Shown piece after piece: positions 8,962 to 17,586 of a stretch of DNA of 64,000 bases. The translations under genes and the position numbers were made by a program. The stretch lies in the NCBI RefSeq assembly GCF_030732845.1, contig NZ_JASHKA010000025.1:1-64000 (forward strand), given 5' to 3'. Under the pieces are notes generated by a model. The model was not told the origin of the DNA. It saw nothing but the letters and a program-made list of their open reading frames with translations, and made no database searches. Numbering within the stretch: the stretch's first letter is position 1; the number at the start of each line of letters is the position of its first letter. The stretch is from Roseibium sp. MMSF_3544 (GTDB lineage: Bacteria; Pseudomonadota; Alphaproteobacteria; Rhizobiales; Stappiaceae).

Positions 8962-9900
8962 ATGAGCCCGACACCCGTTCCCGCGTCCATTGACGATACG
9001 CTTCATCTGATGGATCAGGCCGGATATGTCGCGGACAGATCTCTGGCGACCGTCCTTCATCTTGCCCTCAAACTGAAACGGCCCCTTTTTCTGGAAGGTG
9101 AAGCTGGTGTCGGCAAAACGGAGATTGCCAAGGTCTTGTCGACGACGCTCGGCCGCGATCTGATCCGGCTGCAATGCTACGAGGGTCTGGACGTCGCGTC
9201 TGCGGTCTATGAATGGAACTACCAGGCACAGATGGTGGAAATCCGGGTAGCGGAGGCAAGTGGCGATACCGACCATCAGGAATTGTCGAAGTCGATCTTC
9301 GATGAACGCTTTCTGATCAAACGCCCTGTCCTACAGGCGCTCGAACCTGCGCTTGGCGGCCCACCGGTGTTTCTGATCGACGAGCTGGACCGGGCAGACG
9401 AAGCCTTCGAAGCCTTTCTTCTTGAGGTGCTTGCCGACAGCCAGGTTACGATCCCCGAGCTCGGCACAGTCAAGGCGGAAGAACCTCCCATCGTTATCAT
9501 CACGACCAACCGCACCCGTGAAATTCATGACGCGCTGAAACGCCGCTGCCTCTATCACTGGGTTGACTATCCGGACGCGGAACGGGAGCTGGAGATTGTG
9601 CGCCGGAAAGTTCCGGGCGCGGCGGAACGTCTGGCGCTGGAGGTTGTCGCCTTTGTTCAGAAGCTGCGTGCAGACGAAGATCTTTTCAAACAGCCCGGCG
9701 TTGCCGAAACGCTGGATTGGGCGACCGCCCTTTCGGAGCTCAATGAAATCGCACTCGATCCGGATTTGGCTTCCGACACGCTGGGAGTCCTGCTGAAGTA
9801 CCAGGACGACATCGAACGTGTACGCGGTTCGAAACTGCGCCACATGATTGACGAGATCCGCAAGGACGCTTCGCGGCAACAACCGATGCCGGCGGTTTGA
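8962..9900 (+). CDS. MoxR-family AAA+ ATPase
   Basis: 312 residues. The start is set by GGAGG five bases upstream of ATG 8962. Walker A is GEAGVGKTE near residue 48 and Walker B is VFLIDELDRAD near residue 138; sensor 1 follows at VIITTNRTREIHDALKRRC. MoxR ATPases act with VWA proteins as chaperones that insert cofactors or mature enzyme complexes. The next gene is such a VWA protein, forming the CoxD/CoxE-like arrangement. No molybdenum hydroxylase or CO dehydrogenase structural genes are adjacent, so the client is unknown. Confidence 0.93.
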   Translation: MSPTPVPASIDDTLHLMDQAGYVADRSLATVLHLALKLKRPLFLEGEAGVGKTEIAKVLSTTLGRDLIRLQCYEGLDVASAVYEWNYQAQMVEIRVAEASGDTDHQELSKSIFDERFLIKRPVLQALEPALGGPPVFLIDELDRADEAFEAFLLEVLADSQVTIPELGTVKAEEPPIVIITTNRTREIHDALKRRCLYHWVDYPDAERELEIVRRKVPGAAERLALEVVAFVQKLRADEDLFKQPGVAETLDWATALSELNEIALDPDLASDTLGVLLKYQDDIERVRGSKLRHMIDEIRKDASRQQPMPAV

Positions 9901-10058
9901 ATTGGAAATCATTACCATCCAAATACCCCCGCCCTTAGCGCCTGCCCGCAAGGAGGATAGGAATTCCGATGGCGCGGCAGAGTATTCCCTGCCCCTTTGT
10001 GGAGAAGGGCCAGGGAGGAGCTTGGTCCGCCGTTTGCGCCGTCAACCCGGAGGTGCTC

Positions 10059-11267
10059 ATGCAGGCCTCTCCTGAACTGCGTTCGCGCATTACCGACAAC
10101 ATCGTCTATTTTGCCCGCACGTTGCGAAAAGCGGGCGTTCCCGTAGGACCGGCCTCTGTTGTTGACGCGGTGAGTGCAGTCGAAGTCTCAGGGATAGAAA
10201 ACCGGGACGATCTTTACTGGACGCTGCACGCTGTTTTTGTGCGCAAGCACGAACACAAGGTGCTGTTTGACGAAGCCTTCCGCATTTATTGGCAAAGCCG
10301 CGGCCTGATTGAAAAGATGCTGTCCATTCTCTCGCCCGTCGCACCACCGCGCGGTGCGCCGGAAAAGCCCAAGGCCGGCCAGACCCGCGTGTCACAGGCC
10401 TTTCAGGCGGCAAAAGAGAGGATCGCCGAGGAAACTGTTCCGGAAGTCGAGGTTGACGCGAAATTCACCGTGTCGGGCAGAGAGCTTTTGCAGAAGAAGG
10501 ACTTCGCCCAGATGACGGCCGAAGAAGTCGCCGCCGCGAAACTGGCGCTTCGGTCGATGGCGCTGCCAATGGACAAGATCCGTTTGCGGCGCCTCACCTC
10601 TGCACCAAGGGGGCGGATAGATCCAAGACGGACACTGCGCGCTTCAATGCGCGCCGGTGGCCAGATCATCGACCTGAAATACCGAAAGCCGGCTGAAAAA
10701 CGACCGCCGCTTGTGGTGTTGTGCGACATATCGGGCTCCATGAGCCAGTACTCGCGCCTCCTGCTCCACTTTCTCCACAGTGCGACGGCAGAGCGCCGCG
10801 ACGTGCACACATTCCTGTTCGGAACGCGGCTGACAAATGTCACCCGGCAACTGCGAATGAAGGATCCGGATGAGGCCCTAGAAGCCTGTTCCGCAGGTGT
10901 TGAGGACTGGTCAGGCGGGACCCGGATCGCAACGGCGCTGCGCAACTTCAATATGCACTGGTCACGTAGGGTGCTGTCCGGTCAACCGACAGTTTTGCTG
11001 ATTACAGATGGTCTTGAGAGAGACACGGACGAGGATCTGGAACGGGAAATGGACCGGCTGCACCGCTCCTGCCGTCACCTGATATGGCTGAATCCCCTTT
11101 TGCGGTTCGAAGGTTTTGAAGCCAAGGCAAAGGGGATCCGTGCCATGCTGCCGCATGTCGACGAGTTTCGCGCGGCGCATTCCCTGGACGCCGTCGCGGA
11201 CCTGGCCGCGGCGCTGGCCGGCAAGCAGACCAAGTCGACAGCGAACGATCCGAGAAACTGGCTTTGA
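10059..11267 (+). CDS. CoxE-like VWA-domain protein
   Basis: About 402 residues. I placed the start at ATG 10059, which has GGAGG at ideal spacing. An upstream in-frame ATG at 9969 with AAGGAGG would add 30 residues of atypical sequence. The N-terminal half is helical. The C-terminal half is a VWA domain with an intact MIDAS: CDISGSMSQYS, then a threonine in WSGGTRIATAL, then LLITDGLERD. This matches the VWA/CoxE family that partners MoxR ATPases. It is probably cytoplasmic, since I see no signal peptide or membrane segment. The pair likely matures an enzyme encoded elsewhere. Confidence 0.9.
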   Translation: MQASPELRSRITDNIVYFARTLRKAGVPVGPASVVDAVSAVEVSGIENRDDLYWTLHAVFVRKHEHKVLFDEAFRIYWQSRGLIEKMLSILSPVAPPRGAPEKPKAGQTRVSQAFQAAKERIAEETVPEVEVDAKFTVSGRELLQKKDFAQMTAEEVAAAKLALRSMALPMDKIRLRRLTSAPRGRIDPRRTLRASMRAGGQIIDLKYRKPAEKRPPLVVLCDISGSMSQYSRLLLHFLHSATAERRDVHTFLFGTRLTNVTRQLRMKDPDEALEACSAGVEDWSGGTRIATALRNFNMHWSRRVLSGQPTVLLITDGLERDTDEDLEREMDRLHRSCRHLIWLNPLLRFEGFEAKAKGIRAMLPHVDEFRAAHSLDAVADLAAALAGKQTKSTANDPRNWL

Positions 11268-11273
11268 ACGCGA

Positions 11274-11579
11274 TTACCCTTCCTTGCGGTAAAGGATTGT
11301 CCCCCGCTGGTTGATCAGCAGCACCTCGCCGGATACCGGGTGGACGTAAACTTCAACGCGCTGACCTTCCGGCGTTGTTCCATAGACTTCCCAGCATCCG
11401 CCGTCTTCCTTCATTCTTCGCACTTGCCAGCCGTCCGAGGTCAGTTTCTCCGTGACCTGGGTCTCCGTCAGCCAGGCAGATTTTTCTGTTGCCTCGCATT
11501 CGAACATTCCGGTTGCGCAGGCAGGCAAAGCAAAGAAACAGCTCAACAGTGATGTTGCCGTGTGGAGTGTGTAATTCAT
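11274..11579 (-). CDS. Exported PepSY-domain protein
   Basis: 101 residues with an N-terminal signal peptide (LLSCFFALPACATG). A single PepSY-like domain follows: LTETQVTEKLTSDGWQVRRM, CWEVYGTTPEGQRVEVYVHP and GEVLL. Two or three cysteines remain in the mature part (FECEAT, GGCWEV) and could form a disulfide. PepSY domains are often found with membrane haem proteins, and this gene lies 30 bp downstream of the ferric-reductase-like gene in the same direction. A small redox unit in the inner membrane and periplasm is plausible. Confidence 0.82.
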   Translation of the reverse strand: MNYTLHTATSLLSCFFALPACATGMFECEATEKSAWLTETQVTEKLTSDGWQVRRMKEDGGCWEVYGTTPEGQRVEVYVHPVSGEVLLINQRGTILYRKEG

Positions 11580-11609
11580 GACAAGATCCTTTCGAGTTGA
11601 AAAAACTGA

Positions 11610-12236
11610 TCAAGCAGCGGCTTGGGTAGAACCGGACAAAAACGTCTTGTGGATCCGGTAAGCTTCCAAAAGGGCCAGTGGAACAAAATGGACCAGCGCC
11701 GGTCCGAACTCGTTGTGGACGAACATCCAGTGCAAAAGAGTTGCGATGGCTGCCAGGTAGACCGTTCGCTGCAACGGCTTCCAGCGGCGGCCAAGCAACC
11801 TGACAGACGCATCGTTGGAGGTGATCGCCATCGGCAGGAAGATGAAAAACGCGAGCCAGCCGGTCCAGATCCCAAATGCCCAAAACTCACCAAGCACCGC
11901 CTGCAACGATCCCATATCGATGAGATAGAGGACGGTGTGAAACGCCGCATAGGCGAAGGCAGCAACACCGAAATACCGCCGTCGCCGCAGCATCCAGATC
12001 CAAAACCCGTTCTTGGGAAACATGATCCGGAAGGGTGAGATGATCATGGAAATGATCATGAACCGGGCGGCAAACTCACCAGTCGGGTGCAACAAAAACT
12101 CCGTCACCGGCCGGCCATCTTCTGCAGCTGCGCCATTCACGAGTGCCAGCACCATCGGCACAGACGGCAAGGCAAGCAAGGTCCAGAGAAAAGCTCTGGA
12201 ATCCAGGATGTTTCTGATACGCACTGCCCGCTCCAC
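11610..12236 (-). CDS. Ferric-reductase-like b-haem membrane protein
   Basis: 208 residues starting at GTG 12236, with five or six predicted membrane helices. Histidines in the second half of the helices (AAFHTVLY, LLHWMFVHN) are at positions expected for b-haem ligation in the ferric reductase/YedZ superfamily. No FAD/NAD domain is fused, so it is a membrane-only electron-transfer module. It differs from canonical MsrQ in its N-terminus, and no MsrP partner is adjacent. Its neighbour encodes a PepSY protein instead. The electron donor and acceptor are unknown. Confidence 0.8.
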   Translation of the reverse strand: MERAVRIRNILDSRAFLWTLLALPSVPMVLALVNGAAAEDGRPVTEFLLHPTGEFAARFMIISMIISPFRIMFPKNGFWIWMLRRRRYFGVAAFAYAAFHTVLYLIDMGSLQAVLGEFWAFGIWTGWLAFFIFLPMAITSNDASVRLLGRRWKPLQRTVYLAAIATLLHWMFVHNEFGPALVHFVPLALLEAYRIHKTFLSGSTQAAA

Positions 12237-12510
12237 CTATTTGCGTTTGCAACCCGACAATGGGATGACCATAACGCGGTTCTGTCGCAAAGCTGTGCCG
12301 GAACAGGGGGGACTTTGTCGCAAGATGTAACGGCAAGGCCTCCAGACACAAAAAACCCCACCGGTTCCGTGTTGGGGCACTGGAAACCGGTAGGGTCTTG
12401 TCTTGGGCCGGAGAGGACCCGGCACTCACTATACTTTCATATATTCGAAACTAAATGCGGCAAGCTGTCCCTGTGACAGCCTGGCAATTTCCTGATGAAG
12501 ATGGGACGAC

Positions 12511-13032
12511 CTAAGGCAGCGCCACCACCGGCGTTCTGATGCCCACCCGCTGAAACAGGTCCTGGATGTCGTGGTTGGCCATTCGAATACAACCATAGGA
12601 AACCGCTCGTCCGATCGATCCCGGCCTGTTGGTCCCGTGGATGGCATAATTGCCGTTGGACAAGGTCATCGCGGCAACACCCATCGGGTTATTGGGCGCA
12701 CCGCCTGCGATCACCGCTGGAAGATGCGGAAAGTCGCGCCGCACTTCTGCCGAGGGCGACCAGTCCGGTTTCACATATTTCGCCGTGATCTGTGCCTGCC
12801 CGGTCCAGGCCTTGCGGGGCTTTCCGACCGCGACCTTGTATCGGATCGCCCTCTTGCCCCGCAAAACCAGATACAGCCGTTTTTCGGAATTGCGGATCAC
12901 GATCGTCCCCGGGCGGAACCTGTGATCGGAAAACCCGACCAATTCGGCCGCCATCGCAGGCATTTGACTATTGCTCAACAAACTGAGTGCGACCGCAAAC
13001 AGCCCAATCCGGTAACAGGAATTGAAACCCAT
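12511..13032 (-). CDS. Exported L,D-transpeptidase (YkuD)
   Basis: 173 residues. A signal peptide (IGLFAVALSLLSNSQMPAMA) precedes a single YkuD domain with the catalytic signature HGTNRPGSIGRAVSYGCIRM, containing the conserved His and the Cys nucleophile (SYGC) near residue 147. Such enzymes form 3-3 peptidoglycan cross-links or anchor lipoproteins to peptidoglycan, as described in rhizobia. The start ATG at 13032 has GGGAAG upstream. It is divergent from the YceI-like gene. Confidence 0.93.
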   Translation of the reverse strand: MGFNSCYRIGLFAVALSLLSNSQMPAMAAELVGFSDHRFRPGTIVIRNSEKRLYLVLRGKRAIRYKVAVGKPRKAWTGQAQITAKYVKPDWSPSAEVRRDFPHLPAVIAGGAPNNPMGVAAMTLSNGNYAIHGTNRPGSIGRAVSYGCIRMANHDIQDLFQRVGIRTPVVALP

Positions 13033-13350
13033 GATACTTCCCTGATTTCAGGGAAAAATAGCGCTTCGAACCGTCCCTTTGAACCTGCGGTCTTCAATTT
13101 CTTAACAAAAGGTTAACGCTCAAATCTCGGCAATTTGACCGTTTCGGGGTCGGCCGCAGCCAGATCCGGGTCAGCACACAAGGCGTAACCTGAACGTGTA
13201 TGGGTTTTGGGTGTGTCGCGCATCACTATGCCCTGGGCGCTGGGAAAACCATTCTTCGAAGGGTCAACAGCAAGCAAAGCTGACACTTCACCCCTGGTGA
13301 AAATGCCGATGCAAGCCGCGCATACCCTGCTTCAAGGAAGGAACCCTGAA
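13033..13350. other. Divergent promoter region, no gene seen
   Basis: 318 bp between the L,D-transpeptidase and YceI-like starts. The YceI reading frame is open through the right half, but those codons encode no recognisable sequence and lack the ribosome site seen at 13351. I see no convincing palindrome or RNA element. Confidence 0.6.
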
Positions 13351-13944
13351 ATGCCGCCCATTCGTTCTAAATTCTCCGCTTTGCCCAAGGCCGCTGCCGG
13401 CCTCAGCATGCTCGTAACGCTCGCGCTACCTGCCACTGCGGGCACGATCACCGGCTCCTACAACCTCACCCCTGCGAACATTGCCACCGGCTTTTCCGTC
13501 CGAGTTCTCGGTGGCCGCCCGGTGCAGGGCGAATTCGGGAACGTTTCCGGAAAGATGATCCTTGACCAGAACCGGCCTGAAAAGAGCCGTGTCAACGTGA
13601 CGATCGACATGACCAGCGTTCAGACCAACAACGACAAGGTCACAGGTTTCCTCAAAAGCTCTGCCATGTTTGACGTCGCCAAATATCCGGTCGCCAAGTT
13701 CCAGAGCACGCGAATTCGCATCACGGGCAAGTACTCAGCCGAGGTCGAGGGTGTCTTGTCCATGCGCGGCAAACGGAAAAACACGAAACTTGCCGTGAAG
13801 ATTTCCGACACCAGAAGCAATGGCAACGTCGGCTTTGAAGTTTCAGGCGGCTTTTTCCGCAGCCTTTTCGGTATGGAAGCGGGGCTTCCGATCTACGCCG
13901 ACAAGGTGAACCTGAAAATAAGCGGAACGGGCCGCCGCGGCTGA
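13351..13944 (+). CDS. YceI-family periplasmic protein
   Basis: 197 residues from ATG 13351, chosen for the AAGGAAGG upstream and because it places a signal peptide (GLSMLVTLALPATAG) at the N-terminus. The rest is a YceI-like lipocalin barrel: SYNLTPANIATGFSVRVLGG, NVTIDMTSVQTNN, FLKSSAMFDVAKYPVAKFQS and a final immunity-like strand set. YceI proteins bind polyisoprenoid or other amphiphilic ligands in the periplasm. The substrate is unknown here. A strong hairpin follows the gene. Confidence 0.9.
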   Translation: MPPIRSKFSALPKAAAGLSMLVTLALPATAGTITGSYNLTPANIATGFSVRVLGGRPVQGEFGNVSGKMILDQNRPEKSRVNVTIDMTSVQTNNDKVTGFLKSSAMFDVAKYPVAKFQSTRIRITGKYSAEVEGVLSMRGKRKNTKLAVKISDTRSNGNVGFEVSGGFFRSLFGMEAGLPIYADKVNLKISGTGRRG

Positions 13945-13966
13945 TCGCCCTTCACCCCTGTTTTCA

Positions 13967-14001
13967 AAGAAAGCACGCATGCAAAAGTTGCGTGCTTTCT
14001 T
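13967..14001. terminator. Bidirectional terminator hairpin
   Basis: Perfect 13-bp inverted repeat AAGAAAGCACGCA / TGCGTGCTTTCTT with a 9-base loop, lying between the convergent YceI and binding-protein genes. The stem ends in short A and T runs on both sides, as expected for a bidirectional rho-independent terminator. Confidence 0.88.
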
Positions 14002-14016
14002 GATTCCATGGACCTC

Positions 14017-15120
14017 TTACTGCACGCGAGGTGCCCCGTCGCGCCATTCGTAAATGACAAACGCCGGCAGGTTGCTGTCCCCTTTGCCGTCGAATTGGAC
14101 CCGTCCGAGGATCGTGTCGAACTCTGCATCGCCAAGGACCGCGGCGACGTCCTCCAGGCCGGTGCTCCCGGCCTGTTCTGCCGCCTGCGCCCAGGCCTGG
14201 ATTGCAGCGTATGTGGTCAAGACATAGCGATCCGCGGACTTGCCGTCTCCTTCCAAAGCACTGACTACAGAAGCTGCTTCAGGAACATCGCGCGGATCCA
14301 TGGGATAAGTCAGAAGCGTCCCGTTGCCCGCCGGACCGGAAACCGCCCAGAATTCATCGGTCATCAGGGCATCGCCCGAAACCAGCAAGGTATCCAATCC
14401 CTGCCGCTCCAGTTCCAGCTTGATCAGTCCGGCTTCCGGATGATAGCCGCCCAGGAAAACGACGCCGACATTTTCAAGCCCGAGCTGTGAAACCAGATAT
14501 CGATAGTCGTCTTCGCCTGCGTCAAACCCAAGCGACAGGCTTTCATTGACACCCAGCGCGTTCATCTTGGCCTTGACCGCGTCGACCAATCCCTTTCCGT
14601 ACGCGGTCTTGTCGTGCAGAAATGCAATGCGATCAACGGAGTGATTGTCGGCAAGGTACTGCCCCGCAACTTGCGCCTGCTGGTCATCGCGCGGCGCGAG
14701 CCGGAATGTACCCTTGCCGGGCCGATCATCGGTGAATTTCGGCAGGGTCGTCGCAGGCGAAATCTGGACGATACCCGCTTCCGAATAGACTTCGCTGGCC
14801 GGAATGGAAGCCCCGAAACAGAAATGCCCCGCGACAAAGACGACGCCTTTCCCGATCAACTGATTGGCAACCGCAACCGCCTTGTCCGCATCGCAACCAT
14901 CGTCGGCAATTTCCAGAACCAGCATTTCACCGTTGACACCCCCCACTGCATTGATGTCAGCGACCGCCTGCTCGGCGCCGGTTCGCATCTGAAGCCCGAG
15001 ATCGCGGAACTGCCCCTCCATCGGACCGGCGATGGCGATCGCAATGTCGGCATGCGTTGTTGTGGACACAACGGTGCCGGCAACAAGCGCAGCGCAGGCC
15101 GCAATCTGGCGATAGGTCAT
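14017..15120 (-). CDS. Branched-chain amino acid-type ABC periplasmic binding protein
   Basis: 367 residues with an N-terminal signal peptide (IAACAALVAGTVVSTTTHA). It is a type I periplasmic binding fold of the LivK class: ADIAIAIAGPMEGQFRDLG, GAEQAVADINAVGGVNG, then the second-lobe IAFLHDKTAYGKGLVDAV. The start ATG has TGGAGA upstream. No permease or ATPase genes of the Liv type are adjacent, so this is an orphan receptor that would dock to a transporter encoded elsewhere. The ligand could be branched-chain amino acids or another small molecule such as an amide or aromatic acid. Confidence 0.92.
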   Translation of the reverse strand: MTYRQIAACAALVAGTVVSTTTHADIAIAIAGPMEGQFRDLGLQMRTGAEQAVADINAVGGVNGEMLVLEIADDGCDADKAVAVANQLIGKGVVFVAGHFCFGASIPASEVYSEAGIVQISPATTLPKFTDDRPGKGTFRLAPRDDQQAQVAGQYLADNHSVDRIAFLHDKTAYGKGLVDAVKAKMNALGVNESLSLGFDAGEDDYRYLVSQLGLENVGVVFLGGYHPEAGLIKLELERQGLDTLLVSGDALMTDEFWAVSGPAGNGTLLTYPMDPRDVPEAASVVSALEGDGKSADRYVLTTYAAIQAWAQAAEQAGSTGLEDVAAVLGDAEFDTILGRVQFDGKGDSNLPAFVIYEWRDGAPRVQ

Positions 15121-15335
15121 CCGGTTCTCCAGAGCTTTGCAAAAACGTTCAACAATCCCTATCGCCGGTCGGCGTGAATCTCAATGAGCAGACCGTAAAA
15201 GAGGCACGAAAGACGGGTCCCGTGGCAACGCGGTTTGCTGCCTCTTTTTCCTAGGCACGGGATGAGCGTGTGTCTAAACTCCCGTCATGAACCGGAAAGG
15301 CGATGATTCCGCCGTCGGCTCCAGGAGCAGTTTAA

Positions 15336-15854
15336 ATGTCCACACCGACCTCAGAGCAGGCCCGGCTTCCCCTTGATACACAGAGCTTTCGCGAGGCGAT
15401 GAGCCGCATTGCTGCCGCCGTTCATGTGGTAACGACGGACGGCGACGGTGGCAGGCTCGGGGCAACGGTGTCCGCCGCCTGCTCCGTGAGCGACGATCCG
15501 GCAAGCATACTGGTTTGCCTGAACCGGCAGACACGCATGCACGAGGCTGTTCTCAAGAACCGGTGCTTTTGCCTGAATACACTTGGCGACGACCACCAGG
15601 AAATCTCGGATGCGTTTGCGGGCCGCAAGAATTTGGACATGGCGGAACGGTTTGAAAAAGGTGAATGGACCAATCTTGCCACGGGTTGTCCGGCTCTCGA
15701 CAGCGCAAGGCTCAGCGTCGATTGCGAGATTTTCTCCGTATCAGAGATGGGCACGCATTCCATCATTGTCGGAACGGTGGTCGACCTGCGCATGACCGAC
15801 CCCGGGCGGTCCCTTCTTTATGTCCGGCGTGGCTACAAAAGCCTCGACACCTGA
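15336..15854 (+). CDS. Flavin reductase family protein (HpaC/RutF-like)
   Basis: 172 residues of the FMN-binding split-barrel flavin reductase family: FREAMSRIAAAVHVVTTDGD, GATVSAACSVSDDPASILVC, the LGDDHQEISDAFAGR region, and a C-terminal strand (HSIIVGTVVDLRM). These enzymes use NAD(P)H to supply reduced flavin to a monooxygenase. No flavin-dependent monooxygenase lies nearby, so the partner is elsewhere. The 51-bp gap to the following peptidase gene suggests a possible operon. Confidence 0.9.
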   Translation: MSTPTSEQARLPLDTQSFREAMSRIAAAVHVVTTDGDGGRLGATVSAACSVSDDPASILVCLNRQTRMHEAVLKNRCFCLNTLGDDHQEISDAFAGRKNLDMAERFEKGEWTNLATGCPALDSARLSVDCEIFSVSEMGTHSIIVGTVVDLRMTDPGRSLLYVRRGYKSLDT

Positions 15855-15907
15855 GCCTGTTCGGCTCAAACTGAGCTTCTCTTCCCGCAATTTCGGAAAG
15901 GCGTTTC

Positions 15908-16912
15908 ATGCCCGGCCCCCGAAATCTCATTACCGACGTTCCAGGCCTCAAGGTCGGAAATGCCTCCGATCAGGAGCTGAAATCCGGTGCGACGGTGCTC
16001 GTGCCGGACGAGCCTGCCGTTGCGTCCGTCGCCATCCATGGCGGTGCTCCCGGAACCAGGGAAATTGCGCTTCTGGAACCAGAACAGACGGTCGAAAAGA
16101 TCGATGCGATCGTTCTGGCTGGCGGCTCGGCATTCGGCCTTGATGCCGGCGCTGGTGTTCAAGGCCGGCTCGCAGACTTGGGCTACGGGTTCGAGGTTGG
16201 TCCTGTCCGCGTGCCGATTGTTCCGACCGCCATCTTATTCGACCTCTTGAACGGCGGCGACAAGAGCTGGGGACAGGCTGCCCCTTACCGGGACCTTGGC
16301 CGTTCGGCACTGGATGCGATTTCGGATGACTTTGTTCTCGGCTCCGTCGGTGCCGGCACAGGCGCAACCACTGCCAACCTGAAGGGCGGGCTGGGGTCAG
16401 CGTCGCAGGTACTCGATAACGGCGTCACCGTCGGCGCGATTGTTGCCGTCAATGCGCTTGGCCGCGCGACGATCGGTGACAGCCCCCATTTCTGGGCCGC
16501 TCCGTTCGAAATCGGCGACGAATTCGGCGGGCACGGGATGGCGCATCCCTTCCCTCTCGACGCCGTGGATGTGCGGACAAAACTCGATGCTTTGAAAGCC
16601 GGCGCAAACACGACGATTGCCGCCGTGGCCACCGACGCGGTGCTCACAAAGAGTGAGGCCAAACGCCTTTCGGTCATGGCGCATGACGGCCTTGCGCGGG
16701 CCCTTTGGCCGGCACACACACCGCTCGACGGTGATCTCGTCTTTGCACTTTCAACGGGCCAGAAAAAGCTGGAAAGCGGGCTGGAAGACATGGTGCGTCT
16801 TGGCGCGGCTGCAGCGTCCTGCCTCGCAAGGGCGATTGCACGCGGCATATACAATGCCACGCCAGCCGTGGGAGATCCGGTACCGACCTGGCAGGAGAAA
16901 TTCGGGGCCTGA
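15908..16912 (+). CDS. P1/S58-family peptidase (DmpA-like)
   Basis: 334 residues. The sequence matches the P1 family of Ntn-type autoprocessing aminopeptidases: ITDVPGLKVGNASDQELKSG at the N-terminus, VLAGGSAFGLDAGAGVQG, then GSVGAGTGATTANLKGGLGS around the processing region (about residue 145). The family includes D- and beta-aminopeptidases. Active-site assignment here is by family analogy, and I did not identify the cleavage residue with certainty. There is no signal peptide, so it is cytoplasmic. Confidence 0.9.
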   Translation: MPGPRNLITDVPGLKVGNASDQELKSGATVLVPDEPAVASVAIHGGAPGTREIALLEPEQTVEKIDAIVLAGGSAFGLDAGAGVQGRLADLGYGFEVGPVRVPIVPTAILFDLLNGGDKSWGQAAPYRDLGRSALDAISDDFVLGSVGAGTGATTANLKGGLGSASQVLDNGVTVGAIVAVNALGRATIGDSPHFWAAPFEIGDEFGGHGMAHPFPLDAVDVRTKLDALKAGANTTIAAVATDAVLTKSEAKRLSVMAHDGLARALWPAHTPLDGDLVFALSTGQKKLESGLEDMVRLGAAAASCLARAIARGIYNATPAVGDPVPTWQEKFGA

Positions 16913-16979
16913 TCCAATCTGAACACCGGCAGGAACCGTATCCCTGAGCAAAGCATCAGCTCAAAAGGTCTCTTGCCAA

Positions 16980-17495
16980 ATGAAACGGTTCCGCACTGCC
17001 CTCCTCTTCGCCCTCTGCCTGTCCGTCATTCCGGCGGCACCTTCTTTAGCGGAACAACTGGTTCTGGAATCTTTCTTCCGCGGCAAGACCGTCGGCAAGG
17101 GTGTGTTTGAAAGCAAGCTGGCGGGCGTCTACCGGCCGTTCACGGTCTACCTAAACGGCACCTGGAACCAGCGAACCTTCACCCTGCGTCTGCGCGAGGA
17201 CTTTGTCTATGAAGATGGCGAAAGAGACACCAAGACCTGGTTCTTCCAGAAGGTGGCTGACGGACGCTACGTCGGGCAACGGGCAGATGTGATCGCACCC
17301 ACCAACGTGACAACCGATGACAGCGGCGCATTGAGGTTCTCCTACATCGCAGAGATTGAAACCGAAAACGGGCCCCTCTTGCTGCGCTTCGACGACACGC
17401 TTACGAAGGTCGACCGCCGAACTGTCAAGAACACCGCAAAGGTGACGAAGGGCGGATTTACGGTAGGCACTGTCGAGCTGATCTTCAAAAAGTGA
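16980..17495 (+). CDS. Exported DUF3833 protein
   Basis: 171 residues with a clear signal peptide (ALLFALCLSVIPAAPSLA). It is a DUF3833-type beta-rich domain: LVLESFFRGKTVGKGVFESK, LRLREDFVYEDGERDTKTWF, then LLLRFDDTLTKVDRRTVKN. No activity is known for the family. It precedes the lytic transglycosylase by about 90 bp in the same direction. Confidence 0.83.
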   Translation: MKRFRTALLFALCLSVIPAAPSLAEQLVLESFFRGKTVGKGVFESKLAGVYRPFTVYLNGTWNQRTFTLRLREDFVYEDGERDTKTWFFQKVADGRYVGQRADVIAPTNVTTDDSGALRFSYIAEIETENGPLLLRFDDTLTKVDRRTVKNTAKVTKGGFTVGTVELIFKK

Positions 17496-17586
17496 CTTAA
17501 AGGAACCTGATTGCCAGCTCTTCAAGCTTGATCAAAGACATGTCTTACGATTAGCTTTCTGAAGGAGTTATTCTTTTGGGGGCGGT

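Noticed and set aside
9969-10058. Upstream start for the CoxE-like protein
   Set aside because: Possible because AAGGAGG lies 12 bases upstream, but the added 30 residues are atypical and the spacing is poorer than at 10059; kept only as an alternative.
12087-12476. 129-codon plus-strand frame near the ferric-reductase-like gene
   Set aside because: It overlaps the reductase 5' end, has Cys/His-rich shadow composition and no ribosome site; the 274-bp gap is probably non-coding.
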